From Diphasiastrum complanatum (Eukaryota > Streptophyta > Lycopodiopsida > Lycopodiales > Lycopodiaceae): a DNA stretch of 36,650 bases. Positions 1-8,528 of this stretch are shown here, in pieces (within the stretch, counting starts at the first letter, position 1; the number at the start of each line of letters is the position of its first letter). The position numbers were made by a program, and so were the translations under genes. Location of the stretch: contig MU835749.1 in the NCBI GenBank assembly GCA_029204225.1, forward strand, positions 1-36,650, in the 5' to 3' direction. The notes under the pieces are model-generated. The model saw only the letters and a program-made list of their open reading frames with translations, was not told where the DNA came from and made no database searches.

Positions 1-1248
1 CCAACCTGTTCCCAGGGATATTGTCTGATCTTTGCACACTAAAACTTTTAAGGCTTAAGCTTGAAGTTGTCATGAATAGATATTTTTCAAATCATTGAAG
101 CCTGGCCAGGCTTCCTAGACCACAGGCCAAGTTACTTCCAAGTGTTGATTTTCAGGGACATTTTGAGTATTGTGTTGGCGTTGAAAATTGAGGGTTGGGA
201 TTGCGGAAGTCAAGAAAGTTCAAAGAAACCTTTTAAGTTTTGAGTTATCCTTAAAAAAAATCTGCGTTTTTTTGAATCTTGTTGATTTTTTTAGGATCAT
301 TGCTCATAAAACTTTAAAAGGGTGAGTTTATTTTCCTCTATAAAAAACTTTTTTAAAAAAAGATGCCGATTTTATTCATATACTTTGTTGACTTTCCCGA
401 ACATTGGTTCACAAGAAGTGTTTTGGAAGGCAGGCAAAGTATAGGAATGAAATTTGCATCTTAATTTTTATAATTGTTTTTTATATAATCATATAGAACC
501 TCAAGTAATAGTCCTTTGAAAACTTAGGAGCTTCAAGGGATGCAGGTTTTTGGAGGGTAATTTAAAAAAAGTTTGTCAAACACTTTTTGAGAAGTGTTGT
601 TTTCTAGGGACATTTTGTGGTGCCGTTGAAAATTGAGGATTGAGGAGTCGATTGACTTCAAGCATCTTTCTAGGGACGTTTTGAGTTTTTACGGTGGCAT
701 TGAAAATTCAGGATTGAAAAGTCGATGGTTCTAAAGCATTTCACACATGACCTTATAACATAACCCCGTGCGCACATGGGCGGTATCCAAGACGAGAAAA
801 ACAAACCCCATCTACGTGTGAGTGGCGTTTGAGAAAAATAAAAACTTGTGAAAGCCAGATGTAGTTATGTTATTATTTTTTTGACTTACTTGTGATAATG
901 ATAACTTATGGTTAAATATATGCTAACAGATGAGGTGTTATTCGTAGGTGAGGTATTTTATTTTTTATCTTTGTTTTGAATATTTAGAGATTCAAATGCA
1001 TTGCATAATACAAAGTTTTTCTTCATGCATTTGTCACCTTGTTTTTATAATATTTATTATATTTTTTCCATTTATAGCTTTTAGCATTAAAATCATTGAA
1101 ATTGGGAATGTTTAGCATCCAAGAAACTTCATAAGAAGGAGAGAATTTATTATTTATTATTTTTTAATTTTTTAACACCGCCCATGTGTTGAACATGGTG
1201 GTTAATCTCATGCCAAAAACCAAGCACTCTATACCACACCTAATCCGG
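1..1248. other. AT-rich non-coding flank
   Basis: I found no reading frame of credible length and no recognisable protein or RNA gene here. The stretch is AT-rich with many short A and T runs. It contains three diverged copies of a short repeat, listed separately. It may be old transposable-element sequence, but nothing in it lets me name a family. Confidence 0.6.
153..735 (+). repeat. Diverged dispersed/tandem repeat, 3 copies
   Basis: Three imperfect copies of a roughly 60-base unit begin near 153, 604 and 668. Each starts with AGGGAC(A/G)TTTTG, continues with a variable GT-rich spacer, and then reads GTTGAAAATTGAGGATTG or a close variant. Copies two and three are nearly adjacent and copy one lies about 450 bases upstream. 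No coding role is visible. It is probably a decayed tandem repeat. Confidence 0.6.
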
Positions 1249-1449
1249 CCTAATGAAATCCTTGAATGTTGCCAATATCTATAGCACACCTAAGAGTGCC
1301 TAATGAAATCCTTGAATTTTGCCAATTTTGGGTGCACCTCAAAGGCACTGCAGTGCCGAATTTTGCCAATATCTATACCACACCTAAGAGGGCCTAATGA
1401 AATCCTTGAATTTTGCCAATTTTGGGTGCACCTGAGAGACACTGCAGTG
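1249..1449 (+). repeat. Imperfect tandem repeat upstream of the GRAS gene
   Basis: The word CCTAATGAAATCCTTGAA occurs at 1249, 1299 and 1393, each time followed by a TTGCCAAT stretch. Two of the copies continue with a TTTTGGGTGCACCT stretch and end in CACTGCAGTG. The spacings are 50 and 94 bases, so the array mixes a short and a long unit. It ends about 590 bases before the GRAS start codon. Short overlapping reading frames on both strands here are by-products of the repeat. Confidence 0.8.
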
Positions 1450-1616
1450 TCTATGGTGCACAAGTCCCACACCATCCAAGGGGATACATGTATTTTTTCT
1501 CCCTTAACTCCATCCACCACCCTTGGATGAAGTGGGGCCAGCATTGCAGGTGCCCATGAAGTGCACTACTTAATCATTCCCCCAATTTTGTACACTTGCC
1601 AGGTGTGTGTGAACTT

Positions 1617-1624
1617 GGGCCCAC
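1617..1624 (+). promoter_or_regulatory. Candidate class I TCP site (GGGCCCAC)
   Basis: The eight bases match the class I TCP consensus GGNCCCAC and sit inside the palindrome TGGGCCCA. They lie about 410 bases upstream of the GRAS start codon. Such motifs are common by chance, so function is only a suggestion. Confidence 0.25.
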
Positions 1625-1727
1625 TTTTGTGTGGGGAAGAGTTGGGGTCCAGGCCCCCAGGGGTAGGGCATGCGGGTGGGTTGAACTTGACCGAGAATGA
1701 AGTCCTCTGTTCAGCACACCAAAGCGT

Positions 1728-1749
1728 GGGGGGGGGGGGGGGGGGGGGG
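1728..1749 (+). repeat. Homopolymeric G run (22 G)
   Basis: Twenty-two consecutive G residues follow GCGT and precede TGGATGG, about 285 bases upstream of the GRAS start codon. A run this long is rare in AT-rich plant DNA. It can form G-quadruplexes, and its length is often misread by sequencers, so the true length is uncertain. Confidence 0.9.
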
Positions 1750-2034
1750 TGGATGGAAGCTGGGAATATCACAAGGCTAAATAGTGGAGTTTGCTATACA
1801 AGGAGCAAAGGAATCGTGTTTTGCACATACTCTGTCTAAGGTGGCATAGTGATATTGCAGCTTCATCTACTACACCGCTCTTGTGATACAAATTTTGGCC
1901 AATGATCTTTGGCTGAATATAGGCATACAGATAGACAGGTTGAGAAGATTCATTTCTGAACTGTCATGGTAGCTTGAGTAGTCTGATCATAGTGATCTTG
2001 TTTCTGTAGCTGCGCCCTTTAGGATTTGTGTAAG

Positions 2035-4023
2035 ATGGATATACATGAATTTGGTGTTGATTGGCAACTTACCCAGTTTGAAGCTTGGAATAGGGCTGAG
2101 GACATGATTCTCAGCCAATCCGAAGAAGCAGAATCAGATTCCAACTCGGATAGATCGAAACGCAGGAAGTTGAACTCAGCAGATTCTGTTCAAGAAGAAT
2201 CTTGGCTCAATTGGCTGGACTGTTCGGGCAGCTCCCTCGAGGCGGAGAACCAGCTGGTACCCGATGAGGTAAAGTATGGATTAGCTCCGGAAGCAAAGCA
2301 GAACGGGGAGCTGAAGGATGAGGATAAAACTACTTTGAGCAGCCTTATGGCGTATCTACTAGATCAAGAAATCGAGGACTGCCAAGAGACAGACGTATTT
2401 TCTGGTGAGACTATCGGAGACCAAAAATTGATCGAGAGATCTGCATCAGACGTCGACGTGCATCATATCCTTCAGTATATTTTGGAGCAGCAGGGCACAG
2501 AGAATCAGGAATTTGATGTCTCTTCTAGCAAAACTAGCGAAAGACAGTGCTTGGTTAGTTCTGCGTCAAGCGCTGAGTTGCAGATCAATGAGCCGCAAAG
2601 CCCAGATACAAACAGTGGCAACCAAAGGAGTCCGCGAGGCTTGAATCCCGAATGGGAGGAGCTCTCAGAGGACGATTCCGAAGGGGTTATGATACTTGAT
2701 CAAGTTGACAGCAAAAGGCAAGCAGAATGTCTTGTGAGGACGGAGACCTACGATGCAGACGGTGCACGCAGAGCCGAAGACAACAATTCATGGGAGGAGT
2801 TGCAAATATCAAAAGCCAGCCATCCTGCCACTCCAGAATCTAGTGAAGAGACTGATTTTTTTCACTGTTATGATCCTCAGACAGAGGAAGATTACAATGC
2901 AGTACGCGTCGTGCATCTGCTAACCGCATGCGCTGAGGCGGAAACTAATGGCAACGAAGACCTTGCAGCAGTTATACTAACAAGAATAGAGCAACTTTTG
3001 TCATCGAAGGAAAGTACGATCCACCGTGTTGCATCACATTTCTATCAAACTTTGCGATCTCTTATAAACCACGAGTTGCCTGATCACAGCATTGCACAAA
3101 GCTCAGAGACGATTAGTGGTGCATTTCAGTTGCTACATGAGGTGTGTCCATACAACAAATTCGCACATTTGACTGCTAATCAAGCAATCCTGGAGGCCGT
3201 CGAGGATGAAAGTGTAGTCCACATTATTGACTTTGACATCATGGAAGGGTTACAGTGGCCACCACTAATCGAATCTCTGGCAACAAGATCTAATGGTATT
3301 TCCTTCCTTCGAATCACTGCCGTGCAACAGGAACTGGCTCCCAATTCCCTCTCTTCTTCCGCCGAATTGACAGGAAGAAGGCTATTCGAGATCGCAGAAA
3401 CTTTCCACATTCCATTTTCCTTTGATATAGTTACACTTGATGAAGAAACGGGATCTCTTAAACTAGACAAAGCCGATCAGGAAGGAGCCTTAGTAGCTAA
3501 CTGCATGCTGCAACTTCCGCACATGACTTCACGAAACCCAAAATCCATATATGCCTTCGTCTCAGCCATAAGTAAGATGCAGATCAAAGTGGTGACAATT
3601 AGTGATGAGGCACTCAAGTGTACATCAACAAACTTCACAGAAAGATTCTTCGAGATCTTACACCATTCCTGTGCCTTATTCGATTCCGTGGAAGCAAGCC
3701 TGTCAGCACATGATCTTGCAAGGGCAGCAGTAGAGACCACCTTCTTAGCACCTCGAATCTGTAGCATGGTTACAACCATCTGCCAGCAGGAAAAGGATGA
3801 GGACGTGGGCAGGGCAAGATCAAGCTGCAATGTATTGCAAGAGTCAGGGTTGGAGCCCATAAGCATAAGCCATTGTAACCAAACTCAAGCAAAACTGTTG
3901 CTGGCTTTTTTCAAAGAAGGTTACAGAATCGAGGGTGGAGGGCATGAGGTCGCAATCTGCTGGGGAGACACGCCACTAGTAGAAGTCTCTGTGTGGCAAT
4001 CTCAAAACGTACAAATTTTGTGA
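2035..4023 (+). CDS. NSP2: NSP2-type GRAS transcription factor
   Basis: This intronless frame encodes 662 residues and is the one clearly intact gene. The start is the ATG at 2035, which has A at -3 and G at +4; a longer reading from 2026 would need a TTG start. Residues 1-285 are acidic and low in complexity, with a basic KRRK nuclear-import candidate at 42-45. The GRAS domain spans about 288-660. It has a leucine-rich HLLTACAEAE segment (294 on), VHIIDFDIMEGLQW (VHIID motif, 395-399), a second leucine-rich segment from about 447, a PFYRE-like region with ALFDSVEAS near 547, QAKLLLAFFKEGYRIE (618 on) and SAW-motif tryptophans at 643 and 654. The DIMEG and QAKLLL words are typical of NSP2 rather than of DELLA or SCR proteins. 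NSP2 partners NSP1 in the nucleus to activate strigolactone-synthesis and symbiosis genes. NSP2 genes are usually intronless, which fits. The exact orthologue or paralogue is not provable here. Confidence 0.9.
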   Translation: MDIHEFGVDWQLTQFEAWNRAEDMILSQSEEAESDSNSDRSKRRKLNSADSVQEESWLNWLDCSGSSLEAENQLVPDEVKYGLAPEAKQNGELKDEDKTTLSSLMAYLLDQEIEDCQETDVFSGETIGDQKLIERSASDVDVHHILQYILEQQGTENQEFDVSSSKTSERQCLVSSASSAELQINEPQSPDTNSGNQRSPRGLNPEWEELSEDDSEGVMILDQVDSKRQAECLVRTETYDADGARRAEDNNSWEELQISKASHPATPESSEETDFFHCYDPQTEEDYNAVRVVHLLTACAEAETNGNEDLAAVILTRIEQLLSSKESTIHRVASHFYQTLRSLINHELPDHSIAQSSETISGAFQLLHEVCPYNKFAHLTANQAILEAVEDESVVHIIDFDIMEGLQWPPLIESLATRSNGISFLRITAVQQELAPNSLSSSAELTGRRLFEIAETFHIPFSFDIVTLDEETGSLKLDKADQEGALVANCMLQLPHMTSRNPKSIYAFVSAISKMQIKVVTISDEALKCTSTNFTERFFEILHHSCALFDSVEASLSAHDLARAAVETTFLAPRICSMVTTICQQEKDEDVGRARSSCNVLQESGLEPISISHCNQTQAKLLLAFFKEGYRIEGGGHEVAICWGDTPLVEVSVWQSQNVQIL

Positions 4024-4800
4024 CAGTAAGCTGTTTTTTTTTTTCCTAATCCGCCAAGAGTGGTGACAAGACCACATGTTGCATACGCCTTTATTGCTAA
4101 ACAAAACATTTTTGTCATAACTTTGTCTTGTGCCCTTCAAATGTATGCCACAATGTCATTTTTGGCCCTCCCATGATGGCACGGGTATCTGTCAATCAAT
4201 GTTCAAAAAGCTGAGTTGGTGTGAATGTTCTTTCTAGCTTTACTCACGCAAAACTTAGAACTTTACTTGCAAGCTATTGTATTCTTGGGATTTACTAAAG
4301 TTTTACTAACATCAATTGGGTTCCAAAAATATTGTCATTAAGTATATGAATATATAATGAAAATGCTATATCAATTCGTTCACATCAAGAATCCACATGG
4401 AAGTGATGAGAGGTAAACCCCCTCTCTCAAAACACACAAAAAAAAAACTTTATTATACAAGAACAATTATTAAAAGCCAACTACATATACATCAATGTAG
4501 CATTGTCGAATACTTCTTGTGGTTTGGTAATCCTTGAAATGAGTACAAAATCTGATTGGAAACATATGACAATATTTCTTTGATTCAAAATTGCAAATCA
4601 CAAAATCTGACATTCATAACAATGTAAAATAGACACATACTCATTGATTTTGCATACAGGCAAGAGTAAAGAAGTAAAAAAGAGTGACATGCAAGAGGAA
4701 TCTAATGGAAAATAGGTTCATGCAATGGTTTTCGCGAGGATAATGATAACATCCAAAGTTTTGGAAGAGGGTGATGTATGCATGCAACTAGTGTTGCATT
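4024..4800. other. 3' flank of the GRAS gene, non-coding
   Basis: No gene is visible. The sequence just after the stop codon is T-rich and then AT-rich, as expected for a plant 3' untranslated region and terminator. I see no single convincing polyadenylation signal. An A-run lies near 4440. The 3' end of the GRAS transcript should fall in the first few hundred bases. Confidence 0.45.
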
Positions 4801-4810
4801 TCTTGATCCA

Positions 4811-5208
4811 TTACGGAAGACCTGCTAAGAACCACATAATCACTTCATTATTTATGAGATCTAGTTCACATTCGGATCTTAGATGTTTGATCCTCTCAAT
4901 ATAATCGCGCACTCTCTCCTTCTTTCCCATTTTGATTTTACTTAAGAGTAGGAAAGGATCGTCCAAGAACTTCATGGGCTTAAATCTCTTAATGAGTGCA
5001 GCTTTTACTACTTCCCAATCTAAACGTTTCATCAAGTCTTGATTATAAAACCAATCTTGAGCCGCACCAGTTAAGGACATAGGAAATAATTTAAGTTCGT
5101 CCTCTGGATTAACTTCACCATAGACTTCACATGATTCAGTAAAGATTTTGAGGAATCTAACTGGATTAGATAATCCATTGTACTTTGGCAACTCCAAACG
5201 AGGAGGTC
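4811..5208 (-). pseudogene. Ty3/gypsy gag fragment
   Basis: The minus-strand frame reads PPRLELPKYNG at its start. It then has a block typical of the retrotransposon gag domain (PF03732 type): SLTGAAQDWF, a KRF segment, KMGKKERVRDYIERIKHLRSEC, and a final FLAGLP. This protein forms the particle of Ty3/gypsy elements. About 130 codons are present, roughly one quarter of a normal gag. An in-frame stop lies just upstream of PPRL and another follows FLAGLP, with no zinc knuckle, protease or RT nearby. It is therefore an isolated, dead fragment. The TTG at 5197 is not a real start. Confidence 0.8.
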
Positions 5209-5820
5209 TTCAAATAATAGGACATGGGGGTTTTTAAATATCAGGATCAGAATCTAAATCCGTCGTTCTCACGAATCACTTCAAAAAATAGGGGATGGAT
5301 AATGAGATTGGATCTAGATGTTTTTCCTATTCCCGGATCTGATCTAAAAAAACTTCTGTCACTTGATATTAATCAGATTCTAACTTCAGAATAAGAGATC
5401 TTGATCAAGCAAATGGTACTCTAAAAATAGGAATTTCTCATAATCAGTACCAAATCTGTTCAAAATCCTTCACAAATTTGACAGTGGCTAGATCTGATAG
5501 TTCAGAACTCAAAAATCGTATTGGCGAAGGTTACTCTGGCGAAGGTTCACTCGATGTTATGCACAGATCAAAAAGCATGCTGCTGCTATATTACACTAAA
5601 GCATAATCAAATAGCAATTATAACAAAAAATGACGGCATAACTGGGAGGCTCAAAATCATGTCTCATGGACGGAGTGTCTCAAGTAATCTATGTTGGGAT
5701 GATCTATTTATAGATTGCATCCATGTATTAACTACATTAAATGTTTGTCACCTAATTAGGTAAGTCGTTGTACTTGGAAGTATATGGCTTTCGTGGCAAC
5801 TGTACATAGTGTATACTGTC
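5209..5820. other. Non-coding stretch between gag fragment and copia LTR
   Basis: The sequence is AT-rich, and GGATCTGATC-like words recur. The longest frame (5521-5763, plus strand) is about 80 codons, resembles no protein I know and is probably chance. Nothing else can be assigned. Confidence 0.5.
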
Positions 5821-5941
5821 AACCCGTAGGGAATGTTGACGCGGACGAGGATGTCGCAAATTCTCTCACTTCGCATTTTACGTGAAGTGGTTTTCTCTCA
5901 CTTCGCAAATTTTGAAAAGTGGCTGGGAACGTTCCTCGTTT

Positions 5942-6090
5942 AAAATAGACGACCTTCGGCATTTTCTCTCTCTTCGGCCCTTAAAAAGACGAAGGTGCCC
6001 TTAAAACAATTTAACTCATGAAAATAGATGACCTTCGGGAATTTTCTCTCTCTTCACATTTTTTGGAAAAATGCGAAAAAGCCGAAGGTG
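5942..6090 (-). repeat. 79-bp tandem duplication inside the LTR
   Basis: AAAATAGA(C/T)GACCTTCGG occurs at 5942 and again at 6021 (second copy AAAATAGATGACCTTCGG). Each copy is followed by an ATTTTCTCTCTCTTC stretch and then, on the opposite strand sense, by a GAAGGTG word. The inverted CTTCGG/CGAAGG words could fold into hairpins in an LTR transcript. Confidence 0.6.
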
Positions 6091-6176
6091 TTAAAAACAG
6101 TTAAACTTTTGAACTATGCAAGTTTTGCATTTTGAAAAAATGCGAAAAAGGTGACATTGTGGCGAACATAGTTCAT

Positions 6177-6250
6177 TTCTGCAGACTGTCACGACACTTA
6201 GAGTACTTTTGCAGACTGTCGCGAAAGTAATGTATTTCTGCAGACTTGTT
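6177..6250 (-). repeat. Three TGCAGACTGTC copies, about 30 bp apart
   Basis: TTCTGCAGACTGTC, TTTTGCAGACTGTC and TTCTGCAGACTTGT start at about 6177, 6208 and 6236. They lie within the LTR. Related GTCTGC and AATCTGC words recur in another copia LTR at 27455-27610, so they are probably family-specific LTR modules. Confidence 0.55.
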
Positions 6251-6571
6251 CTGAATGTTAATTTTGTGGAAGTCCTTGAAGATGGCCAAGTCTTCAATGA
6301 CTTCAAATTATTGAACTTAACATCTAAACTTGAAATTATGACAGGATTGGTTACCCTTTGTTGGAGATCAGCCGAAAGCCCATTATAGACATTCTTCAAA
6401 AAAATTGGTTGTCTAAGTTTGTGATTCCGGTAGGTATCAGATGAGCAGACGTAGAACCAAAGTTGGTTTCACCTAACCCTAGATCAATGATCAATAAACG
6501 TGCAGGAAGAATCATGAATTAGAACTTTTAGTCATTCACCAAGGAGACAACGGTGGGCTTAATTTCCAACA

Positions 6572-6581
6572 GTCCCCTTAA
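6572..6581 (-). other. Polypurine tract of the minus copia element
   Basis: On the minus strand TTAAGGGGAC lies between the end of the RNase H frame and the LTR start TGTTGG. This is the position and composition expected for the plus-strand priming polypurine tract. Confidence 0.6.
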
Positions 6582-6583
6582 GG

Positions 6584-7095
6584 TCACGGTTGGTGCCTTG
6601 TTATCTTCGTCAGGTTCAGCATGTTGAAGAATTTCTGATGCTTGATTCTGGGAAGCGCTTTGGTGAAGATGTCTGCGACCATTTTTTTTGTGGAGCAATA
6701 CTGAAGGATCACTTGCCCTGAGAAAACTTTCTCCCGAAGAAATGATACTGGATTTCTATGTGCCTGGATTTGCCATGAAATCTGGGATTCAGTGACAGTG
6801 AAATACAACTCAAGTTGTCACACAGAATGGTGGTAGCATTGAAATGAGTGTGATGTAAGTCGTGAAGTAATAACCTGATCTATACAGATTCTTTTGAAGC
6901 TTGACATATTGCGATGTACTCTGCCTCGGTCAAAGAAAACGCAACTGATTTTTGCTTCCTTGAGTTCCACGAAATCGGTCCCCCTACCAGATGGAAACAG
7001 AACCCAAAGGTAGATTTTCTGGTAGAGACTGTTTTTCTCCAATCTGTGTCGGAGTAGCCTCGCAGGACGAGTGGGTCGATAGCATTTCCATCATA
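6584..7095 (-). pseudogene. Copia RNase H remnant
   Basis: This continues the copia pol frame toward the LTR. Pieces in shifting frames read LRGYSDTDW, then an ISWNSRK-like segment and a TEAEYIA-like segment. The last 75 codons include QAHRNPVSFLREKVFSG and KKMVADIFTKALPRIKHQKF, the standard C-terminal end of copia RNase H. The domain removes RNA from the RNA-DNA hybrid during reverse transcription. At least two frameshifts break it, so it is inactive. It ends a few bases before the polypurine tract. Confidence 0.8.
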
Positions 7096-7895
7096 TCATA
7101 AAATGTGATCTAAACTTCCCTGAATATATCTCATCACTTTCTTTAATGCTTTCCAATGAGAGATCCTAGGATTAGACATGAATTGACTTAACGTGCTAAC
7201 AATGTATGCTAAATTTGGTCTAGTACACAGCATTGCATACATCAAAGATCCTATTAGTGAATGATAAGGGTACTTTGCTATGTCGAGTACTTTACTATCA
7301 GAATCAGCACAAGTAGGTTTAGTCAATACTATACTTGGATCCATTGGAGTATCAATTGGTTTGCAATCAGACATATGAAATTTTTCTAAAATGCCTTTTA
7401 GATATGTCTGCTGGCTAAGATAGATCTTCTTTTGAAGCCTATTTCTAGTAATGTGAATTCCTAGCAAAGAATGGAGAGCTCCTAAATCAGTCATGTCAAA
7501 TTTCTTTGACAAATCATTCTTGGTAGTGAACTGAATTGGTGACTATATGCTTTAAATAAACATTACAGTCAACTGAATTGTTTACAAATCCCAATTGAAT
7601 GAGATAAGAGTTGATTCTATCGAACCATGCTCTTGCGACCTGTTTCATACCGTAGATTGCTTTGTGCAGCTTGCACACTTTGTGCTCTTGGCCTTTGACT
7701 TCAAATCCTTCTAGTGTATACAGCTCTTCTTCGACGTTGTCATTGAGAAATGTTGTCTTGACATCCATTTGGTGCATTTCAAGGTCTTCTATGGTTACTA
7801 ATGCAATCAAAGTCCTAATTGACTGCATCTTGATGACAGGACTGAAAATTTTTTGATACTCCACTCTTTGGACTTGAGTGAATCCTTTAGCCACC
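7096..7895 (-). pseudogene. Copia reverse transcriptase remnant lacking YxDD
   Basis: Two minus-strand frames make up most of a copia RT (RVT_2 type). The first (to 7514) reads VAKGFTQV, FSPVIKMQSIRTLIAL, HQMDVKTTFLND, LHKAIYGMKQVARAWF and VYLKH. The second (7512-7096) starts SKKFDMTDLGALHSLLGIHITRN and includes IGSLMYAMLCTRPNLAYIV. The segment that should join them, with the catalytic YVDD, is missing and the frame shifts at the junction near 7513. The first catalytic Asp (MDVK) is present. The N-terminal end is cut at 7895, where it meets an LTR fragment. The enzyme cannot be functional. Confidence 0.85.
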
Positions 7896-8061
7896 ATTGG
7901 TTGTCTAAGTTTGTGATTTCTACAGGTATCAGATGAGCAGACTTAAAACAAAAGTTGGTTTCACCTGACCCTAGATCAATGATCAATGAACGTGCACGAA
8001 GAATCATGAATTAGAAATTAGTCATTCACCAAGGAGACAACTGTGGGCTTAATTTCCAATA
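7896..8061 (-). mobile_element. LTR terminal piece fused to RT
   Basis: These 166 bases match 6404-6571 base for base except for about a dozen changes, in the same orientation. On the minus strand they begin with TATTGGAAATTAAGCCCAC, where the other copy has TGTTGG. They run for the first 166 bases of the LTR and then join RT coding sequence directly at 7895. The simplest reading is the outer end of the 5' LTR, brought next to RT by a deletion that removed the rest of the LTR, gag, protease and integrase. Confidence 0.75.
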
Positions 8062-8528
8062 GAAATTTGGGGGGCATTCTTTTTATTCACTAACTTGCCT
8101 ATTAGGCCTTGCGACATTAATTTCTGCAAAAAGGCCTAAAGTCCTTTTATTAACTTCTAACTAATCAAATAACTATGTGATCATTGGGTTGGACTTACAC
8201 ACTTACACACGCAAGATGCCAAATCCCTCTCACTTATTAACTTCCTTCTTGGTGTTGTTGCATCTTCTTCTTTGCTTCATTATGTTTGAGAATCCAATAG
8301 TTTTTGATGTCATGACTGGTTCTCTTGCAATATCTACAGAAGAGTTTGGTCTTGGTAGCTGTGTTGTTGGTGTTGTGTTGAATCTGTCTGCTTAGCCTTT
8401 GTCTTCTTATCCTTGAATTTCTTCTTTTTGGATTGTTGATTATTGGAGTACAAGGCCATTGTCTTGTTACTCGAGGTAGATAAGCTTTTTCTCCTTACTT
8501 CTTCCTACAATAAACTTCTTGTCAACTT
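8062..8528 (-). pseudogene. Copia gag C-terminal zinc-knuckle region, degraded
   Basis: On the minus strand 8338-8297 reads CRYCKRTSHDIKNY, followed by a KHNEAKKKMQQ-like stretch. This is the CX2CX4HX4C nucleic-acid-binding knuckle of copia gag, but the fourth ligand, normally Cys, is Tyr. Stops interrupt the sequence on both sides. It belongs downstream of the gag fragment at 8529-9055. The remaining bases down to 8062 show no further pol sequence that I recognise. Confidence 0.6.

Larger units (their letters stand above)
1450..2034 (+). promoter_or_regulatory. Presumed promoter and 5' leader of the NSP2-type gene
   Basis: This is the stretch directly upstream of the GRAS coding region. It is less AT-rich than the DNA before it. 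It contains a GGGCCCAC motif, a 22-base G run, and a weak TATA-like TATACA at 1795-1800. A pyrimidine-rich tract ending in TAG at 2007-2009 looks like a good plant 3' splice site, so a 5' leader intron ending there is possible. I could not identify a matching donor or the transcription start, so the exact promoter is inferred from position. Confidence 0.4.
5821..6571 (-). mobile_element. Copia LTR, minus orientation
   Basis: On the minus strand an LTR begins at 6571 with TGTTGGAAATTAAGCCCAC, directly after a purine-rich tract and the end of a copia RNase H frame, so it is the 3' LTR. Positions 6404-6571 are repeated nearly identically at 7896-8061, which confirms the LTR call. The distal part carries internal repeats built from TGCAGACTGTC, ACCTTCGG and TGCGAAAAAG words. 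The far boundary near 5820 is a guess, because I could not find a clean CA end or a target-site duplication. Confidence 0.65.

Noticed and set aside
153-735. CRISPR-like spaced repeats (also 1249-1449)
   Set aside because: Spacing is irregular, the copies are diverged, no cas genes exist, and the DNA is plant nuclear.
1290-1839. Short frames on both strands upstream of the GRAS gene
   Set aside because: They arise from the tandem repeat and the G run. One reads a poly-Gly/poly-Pro stretch and none looks coding.
2026-2034. Three extra codons (TTG TGT AAG) at the start of the GRAS frame
   Set aside because: TTG is not a normal plant start codon. The ATG at 2035 has a good context (A at -3, G at +4).
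3180-3866. Two minus-strand frames of 96 and 129 codons inside the GRAS gene
   Set aside because: They are antisense shadows of the conserved GRAS domain and resemble no protein.
5521-5763. 80-codon plus-strand frame
   Set aside because: It has no recognisable motif and opens with TTG; such a length is expected by chance.
6091-6399. 102-codon minus-strand frame
   Set aside because: It lies inside the LTR, across its internal repeats, and resembles no protein.
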